Positions 35,088 to 44,833 are shown, counted from the first letter of the stretch. The stretch: 64,000 nucleotides of DNA from Neobacillus bataviensis (GCF_019969725.1 NZ_JAHXYW010000010.1:156682-220681); one strand, 5' to 3'. A program made the numbers and translations. Notes: a model not told the origin generated them from the sequence alone.

Positions 35088-36389
35088 TTAATGCTGTAAA
35101 AACGCCAGTTGATAAAAGAACAGAACCGCAAATACATAAAGCAGCGGGTGAACCTCACGCCATTTGCCTTTGACTAATTTTAATAGCGGATAGCTGATAA
35201 ATCCAAGGGCGATTCCTGTCGCAATACTGGATGTTAATGGCATGGCAAGAATCGTCAGGAAGGCCGGGAAAGCTTCGTCGAGCTCGTCCCAGCGGATTTT
35301 CGCAATGCTTCCCATCATCAGGCTTCCGACAATGATAAGTGCAGGTGCTGTAATGGCGGAAATTCCTGAAACGGCGCTGACGAGCGGGCCAAAGAATGCA
35401 GACAGGATAAATAGAGCTGCGACAGTAAGTGAAGTTAAGCCTGTCCGTCCGCCGGCTGCAACGCCTGATGATGATTCAATATAAGCTGTGGTCGGGCTCG
35501 TCCCAAACATGGCGCCAATTGCCGTCGCAATGGAATCCGACAGCAATGCCTGACGCGCCCGTGGAAATTTGCCGTTTTTCATCAGGCCTGCTTGGTTAGC
35601 GACACCAATCATCGTTCCGGTCGTATCAAAAATGGTAACAAGTATGAACGAAAAAACAACGGCATAAAGACTGTGCTGAACCACATCACCAAATGCGGTG
35701 ATAGGATTCCCAATCATAAGCCCTTCCGGCAGAGAAGGCAGGGCCATGAATCCATTTTTAAAGGAAAGCTGACCTGTGAAAAATGCGATGAGACCAGTCA
35801 CAATCATTCCAAAAAATAATGCTCCATTGACGCGCAGCATCATTAATATAAGGGTCACAGCGAGTCCGACCAGCGTCAATATCGCCGACGGGTCATGGAG
35901 ATCGCCCAGCCCAACAAGGTTTGTCGGATGCGCCGTAATAATTTTTGTCAGGCGTAGTCCGATAAAAGCAATGAATAAACCGATTCCAGCAGTGATCCCA
36001 TGTTTGAGATTATCCGGAATGGCATCGATTAATTTTTCCCGTAAAGGAGTTAATGACAAGATGACAAAAATAAGACCGGCAATAAAGACAGCGGCAAAGG
36101 CTGTTTGATAGGTGATACCCTGATGGCCGCCGACGACAGAATAGGCAAAATACGCGTTAAGACCCATCCCCGGAGCGATGGCGATTGGATAGTTGGCGAA
36201 AAGCCCCATCCAAAGAGTCCCGACCACCGCAGCGATGATGGTTGCCGTGAAAACCTGCTGGAACGGCACGCCAGCATCAGCAAGAATAACGGGATTGACC
36301 ACCACGATATAGACCATTGTAAAGAAGGTCGTTATCCCCGCCAGTAGCTCTGTTTTTGCATTTGTATGATTTTCATTTAGTTTAAACAT
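35088..36389 (-). CDS. NCS2-type purine permease (PbuG/PbuO-like)
   Basis: This 433-residue AzgA-type permease imports hypoxanthine, guanine or adenine by proton symport. It has about 12 membrane segments and typical blocks IAPGMGLNAYFAY, GIGLFIAFIGL and the SPTTAYIESSSGVAAGGRTGL motif. No purine riboswitch is seen upstream; instead a PurBox-like element overlaps the promoter, as expected for PurR-controlled members such as pbuO. AGGAACC precedes the ATG. Confidence 0.9.
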   Translation of the reverse strand: MFKLNENHTNAKTELLAGITTFFTMVYIVVVNPVILADAGVPFQQVFTATIIAAVVGTLWMGLFANYPIAIAPGMGLNAYFAYSVVGGHQGITYQTAFAAVFIAGLIFVILSLTPLREKLIDAIPDNLKHGITAGIGLFIAFIGLRLTKIITAHPTNLVGLGDLHDPSAILTLVGLAVTLILMMLRVNGALFFGMIVTGLIAFFTGQLSFKNGFMALPSLPEGLMIGNPITAFGDVVQHSLYAVVFSFILVTIFDTTGTMIGVANQAGLMKNGKFPRARQALLSDSIATAIGAMFGTSPTTAYIESSSGVAAGGRTGLTSLTVAALFILSAFFGPLVSAVSGISAITAPALIIVGSLMMGSIAKIRWDELDEAFPAFLTILAMPLTSSIATGIALGFISYPLLKLVKGKWREVHPLLYVFAVLFFYQLAFLQH

Positions 36390-36408
36390 TGAGGTTCCTC
36401 CGAAAACA

Positions 36409-36461
36409 CGAACATTTTTGAAATACTTTTATATATTATTCGTTTCCTGTAAGATTTTCAA
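36409..36461 (-). promoter_or_regulatory. promoter and PurBox-like element of the purine permease
   Basis: On the minus strand TTGAAA (36456-36461), a 17-base spacer and TAATAT (36433-36438) form a sigma-A promoter. Inverted CGAACATT (36409-36416) and ATTATTCG (36435-36442) resemble two PurBoxes and cover the -10 and start region. The second half is imperfect. Confidence 0.45.
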
Positions 36462-36559
36462 TCATTATTTTTTGAGTAAAAATGGAAATATATCGGATGA
36501 TGTCGATAGTAGGATGAAAAATTGGTGTATAATAATTGTTAAAATAGGAGGTGACATAC

Positions 36560-36868
36560 TTGGAAAAAAAACTAGAGAGAATGGAAGAGATGTTATCAAG
36601 CATAATTTCGATAGTAGGAAACATTAATCAGCAACTGCAGGAAATGAAAATAGAACAGCAGGTAATGAAGAAGGAACAGCATGAAATGAAGAATGACCAG
36701 GAGGGAATGAGGAAGGAACTAGCCGCCATGGATAGCAAAAATGAGGCGAAATTTACTGAAATACTTAATATCGTGACTGACATTAGAGCAGAACAAGAAC
36801 ATATCTGGGAAAAATCAGCTAGAAATGAAAGAGAGTTAGCTAAACTTAAATTTCACCTTCAGTTATAA
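36560..36868 (+). CDS. short coiled-coil protein
   Basis: This 102-residue hydrophilic protein is rich in Glu, Lys, Met and Gln in heptad pattern (EMKIEQQVMKKEQHEMKNDQ), so nearly all of it should form a coiled coil; no membrane segment or known domain is seen. I choose TTG at 36560 because AGGAGGTG ends six bases before it. A TATAAT at 36528-36533 probably belongs to its promoter. Similar small proteins occur in Bacillus, but I cannot assign a function. It is divergent from the purine permease and convergent with alaT. Confidence 0.7.
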   Translation: MEKKLERMEEMLSSIISIVGNINQQLQEMKIEQQVMKKEQHEMKNDQEGMRKELAAMDSKNEAKFTEILNIVTDIRAEQEHIWEKSARNERELAKLKFHLQL

Positions 36869-36932
36869 TTTAACTTCCAAATAAATGCTTCTATTGAACT
36901 TCAAAAAATAAACATTTCCCATATTAATTAAG

Positions 36933-36966
36933 AAAAAGCCCAATTCCTTACACAGAATTGGGCTTT
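36933..36966. terminator. bidirectional terminator
   Basis: AAAAGCCCAATTC pairs with GAATTGGGCTTT between the convergent coiled-coil gene and alaT. Confidence 0.85.
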
Positions 36967-36972
36967 CCACGT

Positions 36973-38178
36973 CTATTTCAATATTTCCACAGCATTCTCC
37001 CCATAGACACCCTTCGATTCCAAAAACCGCTGCATTCTCTTGAGCGCTTCTTGAAGCTGGGCCATCGAGGTGGCGTAAGAGCAACGTACATACCCTTCAC
37101 CGCTTTCACCAAACACATGGCCAGGGACTACTGCAACTCGTTCCTGCATCAGCAGCTGTTCCGCAAATTGTTCTGAGGTCAGGCCGGTTGCTTTAATTGA
37201 TGGAAACACATAAAAGGCGCCGCCGGGAATGTGGCAATCCAAACCGATCTTATTCAAGGTCTGGACGACAAAGTTCCGCCTTCTGCGATAGCTTCGTTTC
37301 ATCGTTTCCACATCATGATAACTGTTCCGGAGGGCCTCAATTGCACCATGCTGCAGCATCGTTGGCGCGCACATCGTCGTATATTGGAAAATTTTCAGCA
37401 TAACTTCCACAAACGGTGCTGGGGCTGCAAGGAAACCTAAGCGCCAGCCGGTCATTGCAAAGCCTTTGGAGAAACCGTTGATTAAAATGGTTCGGTCATA
37501 CATGCCTTCAAGGGCCGAGAAGCTCGTAAAGACTTCATCATAGGTTAATTCCGCGTATATTTCATCTGATACCACAATTAGATCATGCTTCTCGACGATT
37601 CTGGCGATTTCCGTCAGTTCCTTCTTGTTTAAGGAAGTGCCGGTTGGATTGTTCGGAAAACAAAGCAAAATTGCTTTTGTTTTTTCCGTGATGGCATTTT
37701 CCAGCTGCTCAGGTGTCAATTTAAACCCATTCGCAGGCGAAGTTGAAAGAGCAACAGGTGTGCCGCCGGCAATCGATACCAACGGGGCATAGGAAACAAA
37801 GGCTGGTTCCACAATCAAGACCTCATCACCTTGGTTTAAAATCGCCCGGAAGGCGAGGTCGATGGCCTGACTGGCTCCGATTGTCACAATAATTTGATTT
37901 TTAGGATCGTACTCGACCCCAAATCTGGTTCCCAGATAATTGGTGATTTCTTGCCGAAGCTCCAGCAGCCCCGGATTCGCCGTATAGGCGGTTTCGCCCT
38001 GTTCTAACGATAAAATGGCTGCTTCGCGAATGTTCCAGGGAGTGATAAAGTCGGGTTCACCGACTCCCAGCGAAATCACGTCCTTCATACTGGCGGCCAA
38101 ATCGAAAAATTTCCTTATGCCGGATGGCTGAAGCTCTTTTGCTGTTTTGGAAAGATAATGGGAATAATCCTGTTTCAT
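36973..38178 (-). CDS. alaT: alanine-type aminotransferase (class I)
   Basis: This 401-residue PLP-dependent class I aminotransferase has the lysine motif NGFSKGFAMTGWRLGF, CFPNNPTGT and VSDEIYAELTYD. With the Lrp-type regulator it overlaps by four bases, the pair matches alaR-alaT (yugG-yugH) of B. subtilis, where AlaT makes alanine from pyruvate. Substrate assignment rests on this gene order. Confidence 0.85.
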   Translation of the reverse strand: MKQDYSHYLSKTAKELQPSGIRKFFDLAASMKDVISLGVGEPDFITPWNIREAAILSLEQGETAYTANPGLLELRQEITNYLGTRFGVEYDPKNQIIVTIGASQAIDLAFRAILNQGDEVLIVEPAFVSYAPLVSIAGGTPVALSTSPANGFKLTPEQLENAITEKTKAILLCFPNNPTGTSLNKKELTEIARIVEKHDLIVVSDEIYAELTYDEVFTSFSALEGMYDRTILINGFSKGFAMTGWRLGFLAAPAPFVEVMLKIFQYTTMCAPTMLQHGAIEALRNSYHDVETMKRSYRRRRNFVVQTLNKIGLDCHIPGGAFYVFPSIKATGLTSEQFAEQLLMQERVAVVPGHVFGESGEGYVRCSYATSMAQLQEALKRMQRFLESKGVYGENAVEILK

Positions 38179-38678
38179 GGTGTAACCACCATTCGTTTAT
38201 CTTTCTCATCACCGCCGCCAAAGATGACCCCGTCATGCTTATATTTTTTCAGCATAAAATGGGTGGTGGTGGAAATGACATTTTCAATCGTTGATAATTT
38301 TTCCGATACGAAGGTGGCGATTTGCGTCATTGTTTTACCTTCAACGGTTATCGACAAATCGTATGCACCGCTCATAAGATAAAGAGAAGTCACTTCCGGG
38401 AAACGATATATTCGCTCTGCTACCTCATCAAAGCCGACCCCGCGCTTCGGGGTTACTTTTACATCAATCATCGCAATGATGTTTTCCTGTCCCTCGACTT
38501 TGCTCCAATCGATTAAGGTCGGATAACTGATAATGATTTTTTCCTGCTCTAATTTTTCAATCGCCGCTTTAACTTTTTCTTCGCTGCTAAGTACCATGGA
38601 TGCAATCGTTTCAACGGAAAGCTTATGGTCTTCTTCGATGATTTTTAATATCTCAATTTCTTCACTGCTCAGTTTCAT
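38175..38678 (-). CDS. alaR: Lrp/AsnC-family regulator
   Basis: This 167-residue protein has an N-terminal winged helix (about 1-60) and a C-terminal RAM domain that binds amino acids (VTSLYLMSGAYDLSITVEGK). AGGAGGCC lies before the ATG. It overlaps alaT by four bases and probably activates it, as AlaR does in B. subtilis. Confidence 0.87.
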   Translation of the reverse strand: MKLSSEEIEILKIIEEDHKLSVETIASMVLSSEEKVKAAIEKLEQEKIIISYPTLIDWSKVEGQENIIAMIDVKVTPKRGVGFDEVAERIYRFPEVTSLYLMSGAYDLSITVEGKTMTQIATFVSEKLSTIENVISTTTHFMLKKYKHDGVIFGGGDEKDKRMVVTP

Positions 38679-38749
38679 GGTGGGGCCTCCTAAAAATTAA
38701 ATCTTATTGTTGATTTTAATAGTCGAAGTATGAAAATACAATGAAAAAA

Positions 38750-38762
38750 GATGCCTGACACT
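38750..38762. repeat. REP-like core, degenerate copy H
   Basis: GATGCCTGACACT differs from the family core GGTGCCTGACACC at the two end positions; it lies between alaR and galE. Confidence 0.4.
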
Positions 38763-38823
38763 AGAAGATTTTTAATAGGGAATTATTAGCAAATACACCT
38801 GACAAGCGGTCGTTGGATAAAAG

Positions 38824-38832
38824 TGCTATAAT
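38824..38832 (+). promoter_or_regulatory. extended -10 promoter of galE
   Basis: TGCTATAAT is a perfect extended -10 element, 39 bases before the galE ATG; no good -35 is visible at the proper distance. Confidence 0.6.
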
Positions 38833-38870
38833 ACTTACGGTATAGAATTTAATGTAAGGGGAAATGAACT

Positions 38871-39842
38871 ATGATTCTCGTTGTCGGCGGCGCTGGATAC
38901 ATTGGCAGCCATCTTGTGAAGGATTTAGTCGAAAAAGAAGAGGTCGTTGTATTGGATAACCTGTCTACGGGCCACCGCGAGGCCGTTGATAGCCGGGCTA
39001 TTTTTGTTAAGGGAGACCTTGGCAATGAAGAGGATTTGCAAATGATCTTTAGAAGCTATCCCATCAAGGCGGTCATGCACTTTGCGGCCAATAGCCTGGT
39101 TGGAGAGTCTGTTATTGATCCTTTAAAATATTATCAAAATAATGTAGCCTCTACTTTGACTTTGTTGAAGGTCATGGTGAAATTTCAAGTAAAAAACTTT
39201 ATTTTCTCTTCTACAGCAGCAACCTATGGCATACCGAATGTGGAAATCATTGATGAATCAACAGTGACTGCACCAATTAACCCGTATGGTCATTCTAAGC
39301 TGATGGTCGAGCAGGTTCTGGCTGATTTTTCAAAGGCCTACGGTTTAAATTATGTGGTGCTTCGTTACTTTAATGCTGCAGGAGCGCATGACTCCGCGGT
39401 GATTGGCGAAAGTCATGATCCGGAAACACATTTAATCCCGATTGTGCTGCAGCAATTATTAGGTCAGCGGGAAAAGGTGTCTGTGTTTGGGGATGATTAT
39501 GACACTCCGGATGGTACATGTATCCGCGATTATATCCATGTTACTGATTTGGCTGCCGCTCATATTCTTGCCCTTGAGGCGCTGCTATCTGGGAAGAAGT
39601 CAGCAGAGATTTATAATTTAGGGAACGGACTTGGCTATTCTGTGAAGGAAGTTATCGAGACCTGTGAAAAAGTAACTGGGGTAAAAGCCAATGTCGAAAT
39701 GGCCGACCGCCGTGCTGGCGACCCAGCCAGACTCGTTGCTTCTTCAGCTAAAATCCTTGATGAACTAGGCTGGAAAGCCCAGCGAAACCTTGAACAAATC
39801 ATCGGCGATGCCTGGAAATGGCACCGGACGCAGAAGTATTAA
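38871..39842 (+). CDS. galE: UDP-glucose 4-epimerase
   Basis: This 323-residue short-chain dehydrogenase-like epimerase interconverts UDP-glucose and UDP-galactose. It has the NAD-binding GGAGYIGSH at the start, SSTAATYG and the catalytic YGHSK. It supplies galactosyl units for surface polymers, stands alone here, and is followed by a REP-like element. AGGGGAAA precedes the ATG. Confidence 0.95.
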   Translation: MILVVGGAGYIGSHLVKDLVEKEEVVVLDNLSTGHREAVDSRAIFVKGDLGNEEDLQMIFRSYPIKAVMHFAANSLVGESVIDPLKYYQNNVASTLTLLKVMVKFQVKNFIFSSTAATYGIPNVEIIDESTVTAPINPYGHSKLMVEQVLADFSKAYGLNYVVLRYFNAAGAHDSAVIGESHDPETHLIPIVLQQLLGQREKVSVFGDDYDTPDGTCIRDYIHVTDLAAAHILALEALLSGKKSAEIYNLGNGLGYSVKEVIETCEKVTGVKANVEMADRRAGDPARLVASSAKILDELGWKAQRNLEQIIGDAWKWHRTQKY

Positions 39843-39872
39843 AAAAAGTGTGTGTCATTGTGGTGTTATTGT

Positions 39873-39918
39873 GGTGTCAGGCACCATTCGTGGACAAATG
39901 TCCTTGTGCAGTGGACAA
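39873..39918 (+). repeat. REP-like element, copy B
   Basis: Core GGTGTCAGGCACC at 39873-39885, followed by CGTGGACA, TGTCC and GTGGACA. It lies 30 bases after the galE stop. Confidence 0.85.
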
Positions 39919-40089
39919 AGAGGCGATGTTTGAAACCACAATTTTTAGGGAAGGGCAGAGACGGATGTTTCTGTTCTTTTTTTATGCCTCAATTTATGTT
40001 ACTAGAGTCTATCATTTTGTTGTATCATTATTGCAAGAAATGATTTTGTGTGCTCTAAATGGGCGGCATAATAGAAGGATGGCATTTTA

Positions 40090-40923
40090 ATGAGGAAACT
40101 ATTTAAAGATATGCTTTTCATTATACTGGGTGCGTTTATTTTTGCGGTCGGAGTTAATTTTTTCACGATTCCCAATCATCTTTCCGAAGGCGGACTTTTA
40201 GGTATTACCATCATTTTGCACTATTTGTGGAATTGGTCACCTGGGGTCGTAAACTTTGTCTTAAATGCTGTGCTGATCGTGGTCGGCTATAAATTTTTTG
40301 AAAAAAGAGCGTTTGTTTATACGTTGATTTCGATTGCGGCCTGCTCAGGGTTTTTATTTTTAACAGAGGATGTCAGCAAACGGATAACAGAGGATACCCT
40401 GCTCGCTTCCCTTTTTGCCGGATTGTTAGTGAATGGCGGGATTGGCTTTATATTTCGTGCGGGCGGAACGTCAGGCGGAACAACCATTATAGCTAGGCTG
40501 GCGACGCAATTTTTCGGCTGGAGCCTTGGTAAATCTGTGCTCATTATTGATATTATCGTGGTGGCAGGCTCGATTCCGATCATCGGTTTGGAAAAGGCGA
40601 TGTATACGCTTTTGATTGTGTATGTAGGGGCGAAGGCGATTGATTTCATCGTTGAAGGGCTTGATGAGCGGGTCGCCGTCTTGATTATCTCGAACACGCC
40701 AGAGCAGGTGCTCGAAGGGATTACGAATAAAATGTCGCGTGGCTTGACCATTTTAGATGGACGCGGCGGCTATACTGGTCAGAACAAGGAAGTTCTCTAT
40801 ATCGTCATCAATAAACAGGAAATCATCCAGTTGAAAAATATTATTAAAACAATCGACGAAAACGCTTACGTCACCGTCCATAACGTCCACGAAATGATGG
40901 GCAAAGGTTACAAAGCAAGTTGA
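40090..40923 (+). CDS. YitT-family membrane protein
   Basis: This 277-residue protein has five to six membrane segments (about 8-190) and a cytosolic C-terminal DUF2179 domain (about 200-277, with GGYTGQNKEVLYIVINKQE). B. subtilis carries several such proteins (YitT, YvjA, YpjC), whose roles are poorly known. The start has no strong ribosome binding site (GAAGGATGGC is nearest). Confidence 0.82.
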   Translation: MRKLFKDMLFIILGAFIFAVGVNFFTIPNHLSEGGLLGITIILHYLWNWSPGVVNFVLNAVLIVVGYKFFEKRAFVYTLISIAACSGFLFLTEDVSKRITEDTLLASLFAGLLVNGGIGFIFRAGGTSGGTTIIARLATQFFGWSLGKSVLIIDIIVVAGSIPIIGLEKAMYTLLIVYVGAKAIDFIVEGLDERVAVLIISNTPEQVLEGITNKMSRGLTILDGRGGYTGQNKEVLYIVINKQEIIQLKNIIKTIDENAYVTVHNVHEMMGKGYKAS

Positions 40924-40925
40924 AC

Positions 40926-40960
40926 AAAAGTTCCCTGGTTCGAGAACCCAGGGAGCTTTT
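40926..40960. terminator. bidirectional terminator
   Basis: AAAAGTTCCCTGGTT-CGAG-AACCCAGGGAGCTTTT between convergent genes. Confidence 0.85.
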
Positions 40961-40971
40961 GTTAGTAAAAA

Positions 40972-43002
40972 TTAAGTTTTTTCGATGCTGACACGGCCGG
41001 AAAAGAAGGTGGCACCGCCTCCCATGTCGGCAATTCGATCCGGGGTGAGGACGTTAACCAACTGTTTCGTTCCATTTTCGTCGGCCCAAAGTCCCTGGCT
41101 GACTACGACTCCAGAAAGGACGTTTTCGCCGATTGAAACCTTCAGCACACATTCCCCGCGATCATTCCATACACGCACCATTTCGCCATCTTGAATGCCA
41201 GCTGCCAGGGCATCCTTCTGATTCATATGCAATCGCGGTTCTTTTTCCAGGTCTACATGCTTCTGGTTGTTAGAAAAAGTAGAATTTAAGAAATTATGAT
41301 TTGGCCCAGGCACAAATTGATATGGATGATCCCCATCGTTCACGAGCGGAATATAGGTTGGGAGCGGCGGGTGTCCGTCCTGCTTCATCCGCTCAGAAAA
41401 TAATTCTATTTTTCCGCTAGGCGTTGGAAGTTTTCCAGGAAACAACGGTTTTACCTTGGCTTTTAGATAATTCGACTCGGATAACCTGTCAAAATTAATT
41501 CCTTCCAAATATGGATTCCGCGGGTTATTCAACGCGCCTTCAATCATCTCTGCCTCAGTTTCTTTGAAGGCTGCTTCATCACCGAATCCCATAGTATGCG
41601 CCAGTAAGCGAAAAACTTCGACATTTGATTTAGCTTCCCCAAATGGTTCAATTACCGGCTGCTGAAGCTGGGCAAAGTGGTGCCAGTAGGACGTATAAAT
41701 ATCCGTATTTTCGAAGGACGACGTTGCGGGTAAGACAATGTCGGCATACTTGGCCGTTTCGGTTAAAAATAAATCGTGAACGACGGTAAATAAATTTTCT
41801 CGGGCAAGGCCTGCTCTTACTTTATGACTGGACGGAGCAACAACTGCCGGGTTTGAGCCGTATACATAAAGGGACTTAATAGGCTGGTTAAGGGCCTGCA
41901 ATGCTTCACCGAGCAAATTCATGTTCACGATGCGCGTGTTTTTATTTTTCAAAAGGTCAGGACGCTGCAGGCATTCAGTATTCGGTAGAAGGTACCCCGA
42001 ATTTCCCTTAATCGCACCTCCGCCTTTAACAAGCCATTGGCCGGTAAGGGCAGGCAAACAAGAGACGGTCCGAACGAACATCCCGCCATTGTCGTGATGC
42101 TGTGGCCCGTTGCCAATTCGAATAAAAGAAGGTGACGCTTCTCCATACATCCGTGCAAGTTTGAAAATGTCCGCAACTGGAACTCCAGTGATGGCGGAAA
42201 CCGTCTCTGGATCGTACTGCATAACATGTTCCCGGAGCTCTTCATGACCAACGGTATAGGTTTGGAGAAAGTCCTGGTCCACCATGTTTTCGGCAAACAA
42301 AATATGCATGAGCCCAAGGGCGAGTGCGCTGTCTGTGCCGGGTAAAATCGGAATAAACCAATCTGCTAATCTGCCCGTTTGGTTTTTATGAACATCGATG
42401 ACGATGATTTTAGCACCGTTTTGCTTTCGGGCTTTTTGCGCAAGGGCTACCTGATGCATATTGGTGCTGGCAGCATTGATGCCCCAAAAAATGATCAGCT
42501 TGGAATGGATCGTTTCTTCCGGATCGATTCCAAGGCTTCCGCCCATGGTATATTTATAGCCAACGGAGCCGGCTGAAGAGCAAATTGTTTGATCGAGTCT
42601 GGAAGCACCGAGGCGGTGGAAAAAGCGGCGGTCCATTCCTTCCGCGCTGAGCCTCCCCATGTTCCCATAAAAACTGTAGGGGAGGATGCTTTCCGGACCA
42701 TCTGATTGAATAAGTTCCGACCAGTGTGCCGTAATCGTTCTCAAGGCTTCTTCCCAGCTGATTCTCGTGAACTTTCCCTCGCCTTTGAGCCCTGTGCGTT
42801 TCAGCGGGTATTTCAATCGATTCTCATCATATATCCGTTCCGTCATATTCCGTACCTTGTTGCAAATATGCCCCTTCGTAACCGGATGCTCGGGGTCACC
42901 CTCGACCTTGACGATTTTCCCGTCTTTTTTATGTAAAAGCAATCCGCACTGATCCGGGCAGTCCAGCGGGCAAACTGAATGAAAAATACCGTTTCGCTCC
43001 AT
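40972..43002 (-). CDS. molybdopterin oxidoreductase (YoaE-like)
   Basis: This 676-residue DMSO-reductase-family enzyme carries a bis-MGD cofactor. An N-terminal 4Fe-4S site (CPLDCPDQCGLLL...GHICNK) is followed by molybdopterin domains and a C-terminal molydopterin-binding domain (about 560-670). No Tat signal is present, so it is probably cytosolic. Residues opposite the molybdenum do not reveal the substrate; B. subtilis YoaE is a similar uncharacterised protein. ATG at 43002 has GAGAGGAGA upstream; a longer frame to 43035 is less likely. Confidence 0.85.
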   Translation of the reverse strand: MERNGIFHSVCPLDCPDQCGLLLHKKDGKIVKVEGDPEHPVTKGHICNKVRNMTERIYDENRLKYPLKRTGLKGEGKFTRISWEEALRTITAHWSELIQSDGPESILPYSFYGNMGRLSAEGMDRRFFHRLGASRLDQTICSSAGSVGYKYTMGGSLGIDPEETIHSKLIIFWGINAASTNMHQVALAQKARKQNGAKIIVIDVHKNQTGRLADWFIPILPGTDSALALGLMHILFAENMVDQDFLQTYTVGHEELREHVMQYDPETVSAITGVPVADIFKLARMYGEASPSFIRIGNGPQHHDNGGMFVRTVSCLPALTGQWLVKGGGAIKGNSGYLLPNTECLQRPDLLKNKNTRIVNMNLLGEALQALNQPIKSLYVYGSNPAVVAPSSHKVRAGLARENLFTVVHDLFLTETAKYADIVLPATSSFENTDIYTSYWHHFAQLQQPVIEPFGEAKSNVEVFRLLAHTMGFGDEAAFKETEAEMIEGALNNPRNPYLEGINFDRLSESNYLKAKVKPLFPGKLPTPSGKIELFSERMKQDGHPPLPTYIPLVNDGDHPYQFVPGPNHNFLNSTFSNNQKHVDLEKEPRLHMNQKDALAAGIQDGEMVRVWNDRGECVLKVSIGENVLSGVVVSQGLWADENGTKQLVNVLTPDRIADMGGGATFFSGRVSIEKT

Positions 43003-43353
43003 GAAAAATCTCCTCTCAAAAAGGATGGCTTCCATCTTTACATCATTAATAGATATGCAGGTTTGTATAATAGTATAATGGAAGAGGTGCTTTGGTGTCA
43101 GGTACGAGGTTTTTGGTTTACAAAGGTTATTGTAGGACCTCTTTGCATAGTGCAGAGAGGTTTTTTGATGAAAATGAAGGAATTATGACTAGAAATGGAG
43201 TTTTCTCGTTTTACTACAAAATTTCAAATAAAGACAAGCTTAGGCAAGTTCTGCATCGTTTGTCATTCTTTATCGAGAAGTATTTGTTTTCAAGGGAGAA
43301 TTAATAGTTTTAAAATTAAGAACGTTGGGACAAATATAGAGGAGGTCTTGCTT
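43003..43353. other. intergenic region with degenerate REP-like core and hairpin
   Basis: No gene is visible. The region holds TATAAT at 43067-43072, a decayed REP-like core (GGTGTCAGGTACG, 43093-43105, copy G), and a terminator-like hairpin at 43137-43165. Together they could form a short transcription unit of about 90 bases. Confidence 0.4.
43137..43165 (+). terminator. terminator-like hairpin of unknown transcript
   Basis: ACCTCTTTGCA-TAG-TGCAGAGAGGT with one mismatch, then TTTTTT. No gene precedes it on this strand. Confidence 0.65.
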
Positions 43354-44826
43354 ATGAAAAAGAAAAAAAGAGGAATGGCGATTGCCGCCAGCAGTGTTTT
43401 AGCAATGTCTTTATTAGGGTTTTCAACTAGTGTTCACACATCTGCCAGTACACAGACAGTAAGCAAAAATTATTTGATTGCTTATAGTCAGTCTTTACCA
43501 AAGAACTATCTTGCTGAGATTAAGAATGCGGGCGGAGAAGTTTTGAAAGCGCTACCAGAAATTGGCGGGGTAGAAGTTCGCTCAACGAATCCCAATTTCC
43601 TCAGCCAGTTAAAGTCGAGCGGAACTATTGTGGCGGCGAATGTTGAGAAATTTCATAAACTCGATGATGAACAGCCAGCGGGTTCGGATGGTCTGCCGGT
43701 AACACTAACTCTTGATGCCGACGGAACATTTTGGAGTTCCCAATGGGATATTAGGCATTTAACTAATGAGGGAAAATCATTTGCTATCGAAAAAGGTGGC
43801 AACGGCACAACTCATAAAGCAGTTGTAGGTGTTATCGACACCGGCATCGACTTCAATCATCCGGATTTAAAAGCGAATTTCCTTGGTGGTCAAAATATGG
43901 TGCCTGCAGGAGGTTATACTGGTAACGATTCATCAGAAACAGGTGACAAAACTGATGTGAAAGACCGTGCCGGCCATGGAACACATGTGGCAGGATCGAT
44001 TGCGGGCAATGGGAAAATTAAGGGTGTTGGTCCAGGCTTAGGAATCCGTTCTTATCGTGTTTTTGCTGCTACAGGTGGTGCACCGACAGGACCAATTGTA
44101 GGGGGTATTATTGCAGCCGCAAACGATAAAGTAGATGTCATTAATATGTCAATTGGCGGCTTTGATAATTTGAAGTATTACTATAACGGCACTCGTTATA
44201 ATGATATTGCTGATGTTCTTCTCTGGAAGCGGGCCATCAAATATGCGGTTAATAAAAATGTCACCGTTGTTACTTCGGCTGGAAATGAATCATTGAACTA
44301 CGCTGATAAAAAGTCACTAACAGATTATATGAATGCGGCATATGGTGATGCTAATCTAGTATTTACAGGCGTGGCTATTGAAACACCTGGAGGACTTCCT
44401 GGAGTTATTACTGTTTCATCCTCCAACAAATGGTCAACAGATCAGCTAGCCTTCTATTCAAACTACGGAAATAGCTTTATTGATGTAGCGGCTCCTGGAG
44501 GAGACAACGGTCCGGATTATGTTGCAACAGGTGATTTAAATAAACGTGATTTTACGTATCGTGCATTATCCACATGGCCAACATACTTAGACCCATATTT
44601 TACTATGGATACTAATGAAGGCTACGCCTACCTGCACGGCACGTCCATGGCCTCACCAAAAGTAGCTGGAATCGCTGGTGTTATCAAGGCGGCTCACCCA
44701 AATTATACTCCAGCACAAGTGGAGGCTTTAATTGAGAAGACTGCCTTAGATTATGGCAAAAAAGGCCACGATGAACTGTTCGGCTCTGGCGAAGCCAATG
44801 CGTACACGGCCTTAACAGGTAAATAA
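43354..44826 (+). CDS. secreted subtilisin-family serine protease
   Basis: This 490-residue S8 protease has a signal peptide (MKKKKRGMAIAASSVLAMSL), a propeptide to about residue 110, and a catalytic domain with the triad Asp in GVIDTGIDFNHPD, His in GHGTHVAGSIAGNG and Ser in GTSMASPKVAG, plus the oxyanion Asn in TSAGNES. ATG at 43354 is chosen because GAGGAGG lies upstream and the signal peptide begins there. It lies upstream of a CssRS-like stress operon, but a strong terminator separates them. Confidence 0.92.
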   Translation: MKKKKRGMAIAASSVLAMSLLGFSTSVHTSASTQTVSKNYLIAYSQSLPKNYLAEIKNAGGEVLKALPEIGGVEVRSTNPNFLSQLKSSGTIVAANVEKFHKLDDEQPAGSDGLPVTLTLDADGTFWSSQWDIRHLTNEGKSFAIEKGGNGTTHKAVVGVIDTGIDFNHPDLKANFLGGQNMVPAGGYTGNDSSETGDKTDVKDRAGHGTHVAGSIAGNGKIKGVGPGLGIRSYRVFAATGGAPTGPIVGGIIAAANDKVDVINMSIGGFDNLKYYYNGTRYNDIADVLLWKRAIKYAVNKNVTVVTSAGNESLNYADKKSLTDYMNAAYGDANLVFTGVAIETPGGLPGVITVSSSNKWSTDQLAFYSNYGNSFIDVAAPGGDNGPDYVATGDLNKRDFTYRALSTWPTYLDPYFTMDTNEGYAYLHGTSMASPKVAGIAGVIKAAHPNYTPAQVEALIEKTALDYGKKGHDELFGSGEANAYTALTGK

Positions 44827-44833
44827 TCTAATC

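Noticed and set aside
36390..36500. Purine riboswitch before the purine permease
   Set aside because: No purine aptamer pattern is visible; the leader is only about 35 bases from the likely promoter.
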